Positions 8,067-16,132 of a DNA stretch of 64,000 nt are shown piece after piece. Numbering within the stretch: the stretch's first letter is position 1; the number at the start of each line of letters is the position of its first letter. The notes beneath the pieces are model-generated. The model was not told the DNA's origin. It worked only from the letters and a program-made list of their open reading frames with translations, and did not search any database. A program made the translations under genes and the position numbers. Origin of the DNA: an uncultured Opitutaceae bacterium. GTDB lineage: Bacteria > Verrucomicrobiota > Verrucomicrobiia > Opitutales > Opitutaceae. Location of the stretch: assembly GCA_937902925.1 (NCBI GenBank), contig CALFNN010000042.1, forward strand, positions 61,906-125,905, read 5' to 3'.

Positions 8067-9242
8067 TCAGAACGCATAGCTCGCATTTGCGCCCGCGCGC
8101 TCGCGGCGCAGGTCGCGCGCCGGGTCGTCCGAATCGACGTGATCGTTGTCGTAGGTAACGGAAAGCGTCCAGTGCTTCGTCGGCAGGTAGCTCGCCGCCA
8201 CGCCGGTCCGCACGGTGTCCTCATCGACATTCACCTGGCCGCGCCGGCCCTCGAGCTGCGACGGCTCGTAGGTCAACGATCCGGACAGGACAATGAGCGG
8301 CGTCACGTGGTGTTGCACGTTGGCGAAGAACCGATTCACCCGGGTGTCGGTGAAGCGCACGGTGTCGGATGGTTCCTCGAGCGTGCGCATGTAGCCGGCC
8401 GAGATGAACGAACCTTCCAGATAGTCGAACTTGGCGGAGACCTCGGCGTAGGGCGCGGTCGCGCTGCGTTCGGACGCGCGATGGCGCCACTCCGCGCCCA
8501 CCCGCGCGCTCGTCGTCAGTTTTTTCGCCACAGCGTAGTCGACGCCGCCCATGAGGTAGTCCGAGGATTTGTTTTTGATCTCACCGAGTTTGCGATAATA
8601 GACATCCTGGTGACGAAACTCTCCCACGAGCTTGGTCTCCGGAAGGACCGCGTAATTGCCAGCCAGGCCGAAAAGATTCTCGATGCGATCGATGCTGCGA
8701 CCGAGCCCGGCGTCGCGATATTTATAATAAACCGTGCGCGCCTTCACATCGGCGCCGATTTTCCCCGTGACATCGGTCGAGTAGTGCGCGTCGAGTTCAT
8801 TGCGCTGGAAGGACTGGTCCGTGTTGAGGGGCAGGCCGTTGAGCACCGACTCGGGGTTGCGGGCCACCTGATAATCATCGACCACGTCTAGGGTCGTCGA
8901 CTGGTTGAAGGCGTGCGCGACGCGGGCCGTCAGATCGTGACTGTCGAGGGTCTCTTGCCCCGGCCGGTCGTCAAAATGGTCGAGCGTCAAACGGTAGGAC
9001 AGTGACAGGAAAGTCTGGTCGGTCACCGAGGCGTTGTAGACGACGCTTGGGGCGAACTCGTAAACCATGCTGCTGATCGCACCCGTCGCTCCCCCGAAGA
9101 TATTACTGTCGTGAGAGACCTCCCCCGCGAACGTAAAGGTGAGGTCTTTGCCCTGTTCTTGCTCCGGGATGGGCGCGTAAACCGCTCGGGCCGGCAGCGC
9201 TGCAAGCAGTGCGCCAACAAGGAGAATACGAAAAAAAGTCAT
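8067..9242 (-). CDS. Outer-membrane beta-barrel protein of the polysaccharide cluster
   Basis: A 391-residue exported protein. An N-terminal signal peptide (ILLVGALLAALPARA) is followed by GEVSHDSNIFGG, a start typical of the EpsL/OMB_2-like barrels of exopolysaccharide loci. The rest alternates polar and hydrophobic residues in barrel-like strands and ends in a terminal phenylalanine (NASYAF), the usual signal for the BAM machinery. It probably forms an outer-membrane pore or anchor for the polymer handled by the neighbouring Wzz/BY-kinase. The call rests on fold pattern and context more than on specific motifs. Confidence 0.8.
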   Translation of the reverse strand: MTFFRILLVGALLAALPARAVYAPIPEQEQGKDLTFTFAGEVSHDSNIFGGATGAISSMVYEFAPSVVYNASVTDQTFLSLSYRLTLDHFDDRPGQETLDSHDLTARVAHAFNQSTTLDVVDDYQVARNPESVLNGLPLNTDQSFQRNELDAHYSTDVTGKIGADVKARTVYYKYRDAGLGRSIDRIENLFGLAGNYAVLPETKLVGEFRHQDVYYRKLGEIKNKSSDYLMGGVDYAVAKKLTTSARVGAEWRHRASERSATAPYAEVSAKFDYLEGSFISAGYMRTLEEPSDTVRFTDTRVNRFFANVQHHVTPLIVLSGSLTYEPSQLEGRRGQVNVDEDTVRTGVAASYLPTKHWTLSVTYDNDHVDSDDPARDLRRERAGANASYAF

Positions 9243-9302
9243 GGCAGTCGAAGTCCGGGGAAACAGCGCGGGGAGCTAGGCGCAAAATGCTGGCCGAAGC
9301 AA

Positions 9303-11090
9303 TTACTTTCCCCGCGGTGGCGGCAGCGCCGGATTAAGCAAAACATAAAGATTTTCGACGAGCTTCCGCGGAACCTTCAGGGGAAATTCACGGGGGAGCG
9401 AGCCCGTCAGGAGCCCGGCATAAATCTCTCCCCATTCGCCAAATCGATTCGGCACCGCACTCAGCGAACCCGGCAGCAGCGAACGGGCGTTGAGCTCGGT
9501 AAAAAACGGCCGATCCAGGGTGCGAGGGGTCAGCAGCAACTCGCCGATCGGTTGCTCCAGCGTGATCGAATAAAAATCATGGAGGCGCGGCGGCTGCGTC
9601 CACACCCGCGTGCGGCCATACCACGCCACGCCCGCCGGCACATCCGCCATCAGGCCGTAGCTATTCTCGGCCCCGCGGACCGCGAGTTCCTGTCGCATCC
9701 CTTGGAACAGCGCGGGAAAATAAGGCGGATACTGAAAATGCAGCCGGCGTGGTTCGAGCGCATCGTGGAGGAGCGGCAGGGCCTGCGCCACGAGCAGGGC
9801 GCCGGCGCAGGCGCGCGGCCAGGCCGCGAGCGCGGCGTTGCTGCCAAGCAGCACGAAGAAAAATCCCGCGCCAAAAATCATGATCAAGGGAGCGAGCCAG
9901 ACCGCCACGAGCCGTTCGCTTTCCCCGGAGTTGAGCGACGCCTGTGCCGCCAGCAGCACGGTCAGGGCGGTCACGAAGACCCAGCGCAGCCGGTTCGCCG
10001 CCGGGGAGCGAAACGCATAAAGCGCGCCCGCCACGAAAAATGCCGTCAGCCACATCGCCCCGCCCGACCACAGACGGGACTTTAGATTCTCCTGGAGCGA
10101 CGTGAGCGTCTTGTTGCCGAGCTTGTTGAGGTCGACGTGGGCCAATTCGGCCGAGAAGGTGGCGCGCCCGACAGCCGGCTCGGCCGTCGGATCGCCCGCC
10201 TTGAGCGCGACGTTTTGGGTCGCGAGCGCCACGGGCAGACCGGTCAGCGCCAGGTTGCGCGCGATCCAAGGCACGACCGCGACCGCAAATCCCGCGGCAA
10301 CCAGAGCCACCGCAATCCAGCGAACCCGCCCGGCAAACCGCCACCCGGCGTAACCCAACGCCACCAGCACGAGCGTGCCCGCGGAGTATTCGGCCAGAAA
10401 TAGCAACCCGCAGAGCAGCCCAAGGGCCGGCAGCCAGCGAAGCGCCGCGCGTTCCACTGGGGCGGTCTCGACGCGGTGCCAGGATTGAAACGCGAGGAGC
10501 GCGAGAACCATGAGCAGCGGCGTCCCGTTCACCGCGACCGTCTGCTGCCAGATCGTCACCGAGAGCAGCAACGCGAGCGAGGCCAGCCAGCCCGTCCGCG
10601 GCTCGAACAGGCGTCGCCCGAGATCGTAGGTCAGCCAGGCGGCCAGCCAGAGCAGCACGAGATTCAGCCCGAGGAGAAAGTAATCGGCCGCAAATCCATC
10701 CGGCGGCACCGGCGGCGAGGAGAACAGCGCCTCGCGCCGGACTGCCGGCAGCACGCGCAGCGCCCCGGCGATCACAAGCGAATAGAGCGGCGCCTGATAG
10801 AGTTCGGGATAAGGTTTCGTCGGATCGAACTTCATGCCGCGTCTTTCCAGAAACGCCGCCGTCTGCGGATGATTGATCAGCGTGGTAAATCCGGCGCCGT
10901 CCGCCAGTTGGCGGCCGGTGTCGGCCTGGGCGAGAGTGCTCTCGCTTGTCGGGCCGTGGAACTGGACCCAGGCGATGCGCAGCGACATCACGAGCGTGAT
11001 CCCGAGCACCGCGGCAAGGCGGATCCAGCGCGCGCCGCCGCCGACTTCCAGCCAGTGGATGACTTCCTGGGCAGTCTTCGGACGGCTCAT
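9303..11090 (-). CDS. Polytopic membrane glycosyltransferase-like protein (GT39/ArnT fold)
   Basis: A 595-residue integral membrane protein with roughly ten to twelve hydrophobic helices (for example LAAVLGITLVMSLRIAWVQF near residues 26-45, and further helices to about 450), then a soluble C-terminal part. The first periplasmic loop has an acidic residue (QADTGRQLADGAGF) and the PELYQAPLYSLVIAG segment, as in lipid-linked-sugar glycosyltransferases of the GT-C class. It is the first gene of the minus-strand polysaccharide set, 60 bp before the barrel gene. A role in adding sugars from a lipid carrier is inference; the exact family is not certain. Confidence 0.7.
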   Translation of the reverse strand: MSRPKTAQEVIHWLEVGGGARWIRLAAVLGITLVMSLRIAWVQFHGPTSESTLAQADTGRQLADGAGFTTLINHPQTAAFLERRGMKFDPTKPYPELYQAPLYSLVIAGALRVLPAVRREALFSSPPVPPDGFAADYFLLGLNLVLLWLAAWLTYDLGRRLFEPRTGWLASLALLLSVTIWQQTVAVNGTPLLMVLALLAFQSWHRVETAPVERAALRWLPALGLLCGLLFLAEYSAGTLVLVALGYAGWRFAGRVRWIAVALVAAGFAVAVVPWIARNLALTGLPVALATQNVALKAGDPTAEPAVGRATFSAELAHVDLNKLGNKTLTSLQENLKSRLWSGGAMWLTAFFVAGALYAFRSPAANRLRWVFVTALTVLLAAQASLNSGESERLVAVWLAPLIMIFGAGFFFVLLGSNAALAAWPRACAGALLVAQALPLLHDALEPRRLHFQYPPYFPALFQGMRQELAVRGAENSYGLMADVPAGVAWYGRTRVWTQPPRLHDFYSITLEQPIGELLLTPRTLDRPFFTELNARSLLPGSLSAVPNRFGEWGEIYAGLLTGSLPREFPLKVPRKLVENLYVLLNPALPPPRGK

Positions 11091-11193
11091 CGCAGAAGCT
11101 CGCGCGTGCCGGCGGCAAGGATTCCGGAGCCTGCTTCGGGCAGCCGCCCCGCCGGCGCCGGACCCCGCACGCCATCCCGTTTCACGGCCCCGC

Positions 11194-12579
11194 TCATTTG
11201 TCGGTCACGTCGAGCTCGGGCCACTGGGCGATTTTCCGATGCAGGGTGCGACGGCTCACGCCCATCAGCTCGGCCGCCTTGGTGCGGTTGCCGCGGGCCT
11301 TGAGCAGCGCCTCCCGCAGGAGATGCTTCTCGTTGTCCTCGACGGACAGCGACGGTCCCGCCGCCGCGGGCGCCGGCACCCCCGGCGCCGACGCCGATGC
11401 CGGAGTCGCGACGCCCCGAAACTTGGGCTCGAGGTCGTATTCGGTCAGACTGCCGCCGCGGCGAAGCACGACGGCGTTCTCGCAAAAATTCCGGAGTTCG
11501 CGGATGTTCCCCGGCCAGGCATACGACTGGAGCGTGCGGAGCGCACCGGGCTCGACCGTGAGCAGGGGCACGCCGTTCTCCTCGGAAAAAACCTTGATGA
11601 AATGGGCCAGCAGCAGGGGAATGTCCTCCGTGCGCTCGCGCAGCGGCGGCATCGTGAGCCGGACCACATTCAGCCGGAAAAAGAGATCCTCGCGGAATTT
11701 CCCCTCGCGCACGAGCTGCTCGAGCGTGCGGTTGGTGGCGGCCACGAGACGCACGTCGAGTTCGATCGGCTTGGAACCGCCAACCCGTTCGACCGACTTC
11801 GTCTCGAGAAAACGCAGCAGCTTCACCTGCGTGGAGCCGGAGATCTCGCCGATCTCGTCGAGAAAAAGCGTGCCGCCGTCCGCCGACTCGAAGCGGCCGA
11901 TCCGGCGCTCGGTCGCGCCGGTGAACGAGCCGCGCTCGTGCCCGAAGAGCTCGCTCTCCAGCAGGTTCTCCGACAGCGCCGCGCAGTGGACCGCGACAAA
12001 CGGCGCGCGCGCGCGCGGACTCGCCTGATGGATCGCCTGCGCGATCAGCTCCTTGCCCGTGCCCGACTCGCCCTCGATGAGAATGGTGGCCCGCGACGGC
12101 GCCACCAGCTTCATGCGCTCGATCACATCCTGCAGGACTTGCGAGGTGCCGATGATGCCCTCGAGGCTGAATTTCTCGTCGAGCCGCTCGTGCAGGCGGT
12201 GCACCTCGACCTCGAGGGTCTTCGTCTTCAGCGCGCGCTGGATGAGAACCTCGAGGCGTTCGATATTGACGGGCTTGGTGAGGAAATCGACCGCGCCGCG
12301 CTTCATCGCCTCGACGGCGGTGTCGATGTTGCCGTAGGCCGTCATCATCAGGACGGCCGGGCGATTCGCCAGGGCCAGCGCCTTGTCGATGACCTTCAGG
12401 CCGGACCGGCCGGGCATGCGCAGGTCGGTGAGGACGACATCGAACGGCTGCGCGTCGAGGAGGTTGAAGGCCTCGTCGGCGTTGGCCGCCACGGTCACAT
12501 CGTAGTTTTCCGCCAGCGCCTGCTGGAGGCCCTCGCGGGTGTGTTTCTCGTCATCGACGATGAGAACGCTCGGCACCAT
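11194..12579 (-). CDS. NtrC-family sigma-54-dependent response regulator
   Basis: A 461-residue protein using ATG at 12579; a GTG four codons upstream (12591) is possible. The receiver domain has VDDE near the start, phospho-acceptor D52 and K102 (FLTKP). The AAA+ domain has Walker A GESGTGKE (170-177) and Walker B LFLDEIGE (238-245). The sigma-54 contact loop reads GSFTGA (217-222) instead of the usual GAFTGA. A Pro/Ala-rich linker leads to a Fis-type helix-turn-helix (GNRTKAAELMGVSRRTLHRK). It lies upstream of the polysaccharide genes on the same strand, so it may control them. The NtrB-like kinase at 16133-17314 is a possible partner. I found no convincing sigma-54 promoter in the 103-bp gap after it. 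Confidence 0.93.
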   Translation of the reverse strand: MVPSVLIVDDEKHTREGLQQALAENYDVTVAANADEAFNLLDAQPFDVVLTDLRMPGRSGLKVIDKALALANRPAVLMMTAYGNIDTAVEAMKRGAVDFLTKPVNIERLEVLIQRALKTKTLEVEVHRLHERLDEKFSLEGIIGTSQVLQDVIERMKLVAPSRATILIEGESGTGKELIAQAIHQASPRARAPFVAVHCAALSENLLESELFGHERGSFTGATERRIGRFESADGGTLFLDEIGEISGSTQVKLLRFLETKSVERVGGSKPIELDVRLVAATNRTLEQLVREGKFREDLFFRLNVVRLTMPPLRERTEDIPLLLAHFIKVFSEENGVPLLTVEPGALRTLQSYAWPGNIRELRNFCENAVVLRRGGSLTEYDLEPKFRGVATPASASAPGVPAPAAAGPSLSVEDNEKHLLREALLKARGNRTKAAELMGVSRRTLHRKIAQWPELDVTDK

Positions 12580-12642
12580 GCGGCCATTCACGCGGCGAGC
12601 CGCGCGGCGGTCAAGCCCGCCGGCGGCCGGCGTCAGTGCATT

Positions 12643-13260
12643 CTACTTGGAAGGCGCGACGACGCGCTGGATCATTGGGGCCAGACGGCTGAGGCGGACA
12701 CTGGGCGATGGTGCGCCGTCGAGCAAAGCGATGAACTTGTTGCGTCGCAGCGTCAGCAACGAACGCGTGCTGGTCTGCTGGGCCGAATCGAGGGAGTATT
12801 CCTTCGTCAACTGGTCGAGCCGGGGCGTCACCGTGACCATCCAATACACGTCCGTCAGCGGCCGGTCGCGCGCGCGGTTGATGTCGTCGTCAGTGAGCGG
12901 AGCCAGATCGGCCTTGCGCTTGGCCTCGTGGTCGGCCCAACGCTTCTGGTTGGTGATATACTTTTCCCGCTGCGCCGGATTCAATGTCTGCACGAACTCG
13001 TGGTCGAATTCGGCGAAAATTTCGTCGACCTGTGTGCGATAAGCCTCGATTTCCTGACGGTATTTTTCGATCTCGCCGACCAGTTTTGCGCGATCGATTT
13101 CCCGCTTCGCCTTCGGGTCGGGCTGGGGTGCGGCGAATTCATTGGCCAGCGCCGCGGGCGGCGGCGGCACGTGCGGGTCGCCGTCCGTCAGCACCCGCAC
13201 GGCGTAGCCCGCCGCGAACATCGCGACGGTAAGGAGCGCAATGAACATCCGCTGCGTCAT
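12643..13260 (-). CDS. Membrane-anchored periplasmic protein, CpxP/Spy- or CnrX-like
   Basis: A 205-residue protein. The ATG at 13260 is preferred because it overlaps the stop of the preceding gene as ATGA, a translational-coupling arrangement. Residues 5-20 are a hydrophobic anchor or signal segment (FIALLTVAMFAAGYAV), followed by a Pro-rich linker and a charged helical domain. The helices carry LNPAQREKY, which resembles the LTxxQ motif of Spy/CpxP and metal-resistance sensor proteins. It is the third gene of an ECF sigma operon, so it may sense envelope or metal stress. Family assignment is tentative. Confidence 0.65.
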   Translation of the reverse strand: MTQRMFIALLTVAMFAAGYAVRVLTDGDPHVPPPPAALANEFAAPQPDPKAKREIDRAKLVGEIEKYRQEIEAYRTQVDEIFAEFDHEFVQTLNPAQREKYITNQKRWADHEAKRKADLAPLTDDDINRARDRPLTDVYWMVTVTPRLDQLTKEYSLDSAQQTSTRSLLTLRRNKFIALLDGAPSPSVRLSRLAPMIQRVVAPSK

Positions 13261-13628
13261 CGAGCACTGTCCATGCCCTCGACCTGGGCGGCCATCCTCT
13301 GCCACGTGGCAAGGTTGCGCTCATCCTCCAGTCGCAGGCTGCGGCTGTGAACGACGGCGACGGTGATCACGCAAAACGCGGCGGTGGCCGCGCTGAGCGC
13401 AAACTGGTCCAGCAGCGACGGCACACTCGACGGAAACGCGCGGACGGCCCGGAGCACGCGGTCGGCAAAGCCGGGCCGGAGCTGAGCGCTGGCATGGCTC
13501 TGGAGCTCGCGCCAGGCGGTCTCGTCCGGCCCGCGGGCCGAACACAGCACGCGGTCCGCAAATCCCGCGCGCAGCTGCGCGGACGCGTGCGCCTGGAGGG
13601 AACGCCAGGCTTGGTCTTCAGTTTTCAT
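13257..13628 (-). CDS. Small membrane protein with internal tandem repeat, anti-sigma candidate
   Basis: A 123-residue protein, start ATG at 13628, overlapping the sigma-factor gene by 11 bp. The first half is two near-identical copies of AWRxLQxHASAQLRxGFADRVL (about residues 8-28 and 39-59, period 31). One hydrophobic helix follows (about 75-92, LSAATAAFCVITVAVV) and a short C-terminal helix. Its position directly after an ECF sigma gene and its single transmembrane helix suggest the role of a membrane anti-sigma factor or sigma-regulating partner. No zinc-binding anti-sigma HxxxCxxC motif is visible. The function is inferred from context only. Confidence 0.7.
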   Translation of the reverse strand: MKTEDQAWRSLQAHASAQLRAGFADRVLCSARGPDETAWRELQSHASAQLRPGFADRVLRAVRAFPSSVPSLLDQFALSAATAAFCVITVAVVHSRSLRLEDERNLATWQRMAAQVEGMDSAR

Positions 13629-14166
13629 GGTCAGGTTGATAATGTTGGCGAAGGTGTTCGCGGGCCCGGTGAAGGCGAGCTTTCACGGCGGCCACACTCG
13701 TGTCGAGTGTCTCCGCGATTTCCGCGTGGCTGCGGCCCTCCTGGACGAGGGCGAGCAACGCGCGATCCTGCGGTCGAAGCTGGGCCAGCGCGTGCCGGAG
13801 GGCGTCGAGCTCCTCCGTGTCGACTGCGCCGGGGGGCTCGGGAATGTTTTCGTGCTCCTCGCCGAACGGCAGAAAAATCCGCCGCAGCTTCTGGCGGCGC
13901 AGCTGGTCGATGCACGTGTTCCGCGCGAGCCGGAAGAGCCACGACTCGAACTGGGCCGGGGCCTGCAGGCGGTCCAGGGCGCGCACCATCTTGATGAACA
14001 CCTGTTGGGCCAGATCCTCGACGTAATCGCTTCGTCCGGTCATGGCGTAGACAAATCCGGCGACGCGGTGCTGGTAGCTGACGATGAGCTCACGTTGGGC
14101 GGATTCGTCGCCCTTCTGAGCCCGGCGAACAAGGTCAGCCAGCGCGGTCGTTGCAGTTGATTCCAT
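13618..14166 (-). CDS. ECF-type RNA polymerase sigma factor
   Basis: A 182-residue sigma-70 family protein. ATG at 14166 (MESTATTALADLV) is chosen because the in-frame upstream residues look non-coding. Region 2 has AGFVYAMTGRSDYVEDLAQQVFIKMVRAL and WLFRLARNTCIDQLRRQK. Region 4 has LRPQDRALLALVQEGRSHAEIAETLDTSVAAVKARLHRARE. It would direct a stress or envelope regulon. It is the first gene of a three-gene overlapping operon with two envelope proteins and is divergent from the lipoprotein gene at 14284, with 117 bp between them that must hold both promoters. Confidence 0.95.
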   Translation of the reverse strand: MESTATTALADLVRRAQKGDESAQRELIVSYQHRVAGFVYAMTGRSDYVEDLAQQVFIKMVRALDRLQAPAQFESWLFRLARNTCIDQLRRQKLRRIFLPFGEEHENIPEPPGAVDTEELDALRHALAQLRPQDRALLALVQEGRSHAEIAETLDTSVAAVKARLHRAREHLRQHYQPDHEN

Positions 14167-14283
14167 GCGGAGTGCATTTGTGTGAGCAGTAAGACGCCGG
14201 AAAGGCCAGAAAGATTCGCTGTCCGGCGACCCGCCCTTGCAATCGACGCAACCTTCGCGTGGGCTTGGCGTCAGAGGCAAAAC

Positions 14284-14973
14284 ATGAAAAAAATCACCCT
14301 ACTTCCGCTGGTGGCTGGCGTCGCGATGGTCGCAGGCCTTTTGCTCGGCGGGACCGGCTGCCATGGAGACTCGGCAGGCCAACACGATATGATGGTCGAT
14401 GATCTCGCCGCCGGCGAGCGGCCGGTCGCGATGAAGGGCGAAGGGGCGTTTTTGGACGGCAAACTTGTCGCCACTGCGACCGTCAGCCGCGGCTTCGACC
14501 GGGGCGCCAAGCCGGGCGCCAAGGGAGGCCGCGGGGGACGCGGCGGGCGGGGCGGACGCGGGGGACGCGACGAGGACGACAGCGCCTTTTCGGACAGCTA
14601 CCCGACAAGCTACGGCGACTCCGACGCGGAGCAAGAGGAGGCGATGAAGGACTATATCCGGTTGGTGCAGGCCCAGCGCGCCGCCGGCAGCCCGATGCCA
14701 CCGGTCACACTTCGCGTGAAACTCGACAACCACGGCTCCGACCCGATCGACGTGGAGGTAACCGAGGTGAATTCCGAGCTCGGCAACTTTGCCGTGCGTC
14801 CCGAGAAACTCACCATCGCCCCAGGAGCCAGCGGCACCCTCGATCCGATGATTTCCCAACTCGGCGTCTCGAGCGACGAGATCCCGGTCAAGCTGACCGT
14901 CCGGGTCGCCGGCCACAAGGAATCGCAAGTCGTCACCGTCAAAAGTATCCTCCCCGCGGCGATGAAAAAATAG
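14284..14973 (+). CDS. Putative lipoprotein with RGG-type repeat
   Basis: A 229-residue exported protein. The N-terminus MKKITLLPLVAGVAMVAG ends at C26 (GTGC), a weak but plausible lipobox. Residues 81-95 are a glycine/arginine run made of repeated GGR triplets, followed by an acidic Asp/Ser stretch. Residues about 139-229 look like a small beta-sandwich (VTLRVKLDNHGSDPIDVEVTEV, then PGASGTL). It is divergent from the ECF sigma gene and may belong to its regulon. I do not recognise a family. The opposite charges of neighbouring segments might mediate self-association, which is speculation. Confidence 0.75.
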   Translation: MKKITLLPLVAGVAMVAGLLLGGTGCHGDSAGQHDMMVDDLAAGERPVAMKGEGAFLDGKLVATATVSRGFDRGAKPGAKGGRGGRGGRGGRGGRDEDDSAFSDSYPTSYGDSDAEQEEAMKDYIRLVQAQRAAGSPMPPVTLRVKLDNHGSDPIDVEVTEVNSELGNFAVRPEKLTIAPGASGTLDPMISQLGVSSDEIPVKLTVRVAGHKESQVVTVKSILPAAMKK

Positions 14974-15090
14974 CGGCGCCAGGAAACGCCCGCGGGGCGT
15001 CCGGCGAAAATCGGGGGGAGCGCTTGCCGCAAGTCACGTTTTGGGGTTGCGTGCGTCTAGCCAGTCAACCTTCAACGAGAAAGGAACCCC

Positions 15091-16047
15091 ATGAATAGCC
15101 GGTCGATCGTCAGCCTCGCCGCGCTCGCGCTTGGTTTCGCCCTCAGCACCTCGGGTTGCGCCTCCGTTCGCAAACCCACCGCCGTTCGCCATACGACGCC
15201 CATCTACGCCCTCGCGGTCACCGTGGTCGGCGGACAGCAACCCACCGCGGTGCAGTGGGCCGCGTTGCGAGATCGGTTCAGCCGGGCTCTCGCCGCGCGT
15301 GGATTGGTTCTCGTCAACGACATCGGTCTCGCCGACCAGGTCATCATGGTCGAACTGGCGTCGGCCACCGACGGTTCGTCCCTTGGCACCGCGACCGTGA
15401 CCGGCATCGAGCCAAACGTCCTCAGTTATGCCTCGGTGACACAACCGTCGACCGTCTATCCCACCAGTTACGGATACTTGGGTGCCTTCGCCACGAGCCC
15501 GTGGCCTGGCTACACCACCTACAACGGCACGATCTATGGCTACACCGATCCGTATGCCTATTGGAACGATTACAACTCGGGTGGCGGCTATACCGTCGTC
15601 CCGAACAATCCGGTGACACCCCCCAGCCGGCCAAACCACGAGCATCCCGACCATCCGGATCATCCTGACCGCCCCGATCATCCGAACTACCCGAATCCGT
15701 GGGGACCAATTGATCACCACCCTTGGGATGGCGACCGGCCGGGATCACCGCCGAACTACGTGCACGATCACCCCCACCCCACGCCACCGTCAGACGGTCA
15801 TCCGTCATGGCCTGGACGTGACGATTCGCGGCCGGTGTATACCCGTTCTGAGCCCACCTACTCGCGGTCCGACTCGACTTATTCTCCGCCGGCGGCGTCC
15901 TCGTCATCGTCGAGCGACTATAGCTCATCGTCATCGTCCTCTGATTCGGCCCCGTCCTATTCGCCGCCGGTCGAATCGTCTTCGCCGTCCTCCTACTCGG
16001 GCCCGACTTCTGGCGGGTTGGATTCTGCCCGGATCAACCAGAATTAA
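15091..16047 (+). CDS. Putative lipoprotein with His/Asp/Pro repeats and Ser-rich tail
   Basis: A 318-residue protein preceded by GAGAAAGGAA, a fair ribosome site. The lipobox LSTSGC places the lipidated cysteine at residue 23. Residues about 25-110 form a compact domain that resembles the DUF4136-like lipoproteins (TPIYALAVTVV, then LASATDGSSLGTATV). A Tyr/Gly-rich part follows, then a low-complexity region of repeated HPD and PDHP units (about 185-235), and a Ser/Tyr/Pro-rich tail. The His/Asp repeats could bind metal ions at the envelope. The family assignment is weak; the lipoprotein nature is clear. Confidence 0.8.
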   Translation: MNSRSIVSLAALALGFALSTSGCASVRKPTAVRHTTPIYALAVTVVGGQQPTAVQWAALRDRFSRALAARGLVLVNDIGLADQVIMVELASATDGSSLGTATVTGIEPNVLSYASVTQPSTVYPTSYGYLGAFATSPWPGYTTYNGTIYGYTDPYAYWNDYNSGGGYTVVPNNPVTPPSRPNHEHPDHPDHPDRPDHPNYPNPWGPIDHHPWDGDRPGSPPNYVHDHPHPTPPSDGHPSWPGRDDSRPVYTRSEPTYSRSDSTYSPPAASSSSSSDYSSSSSSSDSAPSYSPPVESSSPSSYSGPTSGGLDSARINQN

Positions 16048-16132
16048 TTGGTTCCAAACCCGACGCGCCGCCGAATGCAGCGCCGCCCACGGCGACGTTC
16101 GGTTGCACCCCATCGGGCCGGCTGGGGAACGG

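Noticed and set aside
14974..15090. Possible sigma-54 promoter (GG-N10-GC spacing with TTGC) before the HPD-repeat lipoprotein gene
   Set aside because: The -24 half does not resemble TGGCAC; the match reduces to GG and TTGC in G-rich DNA, which is expected by chance.
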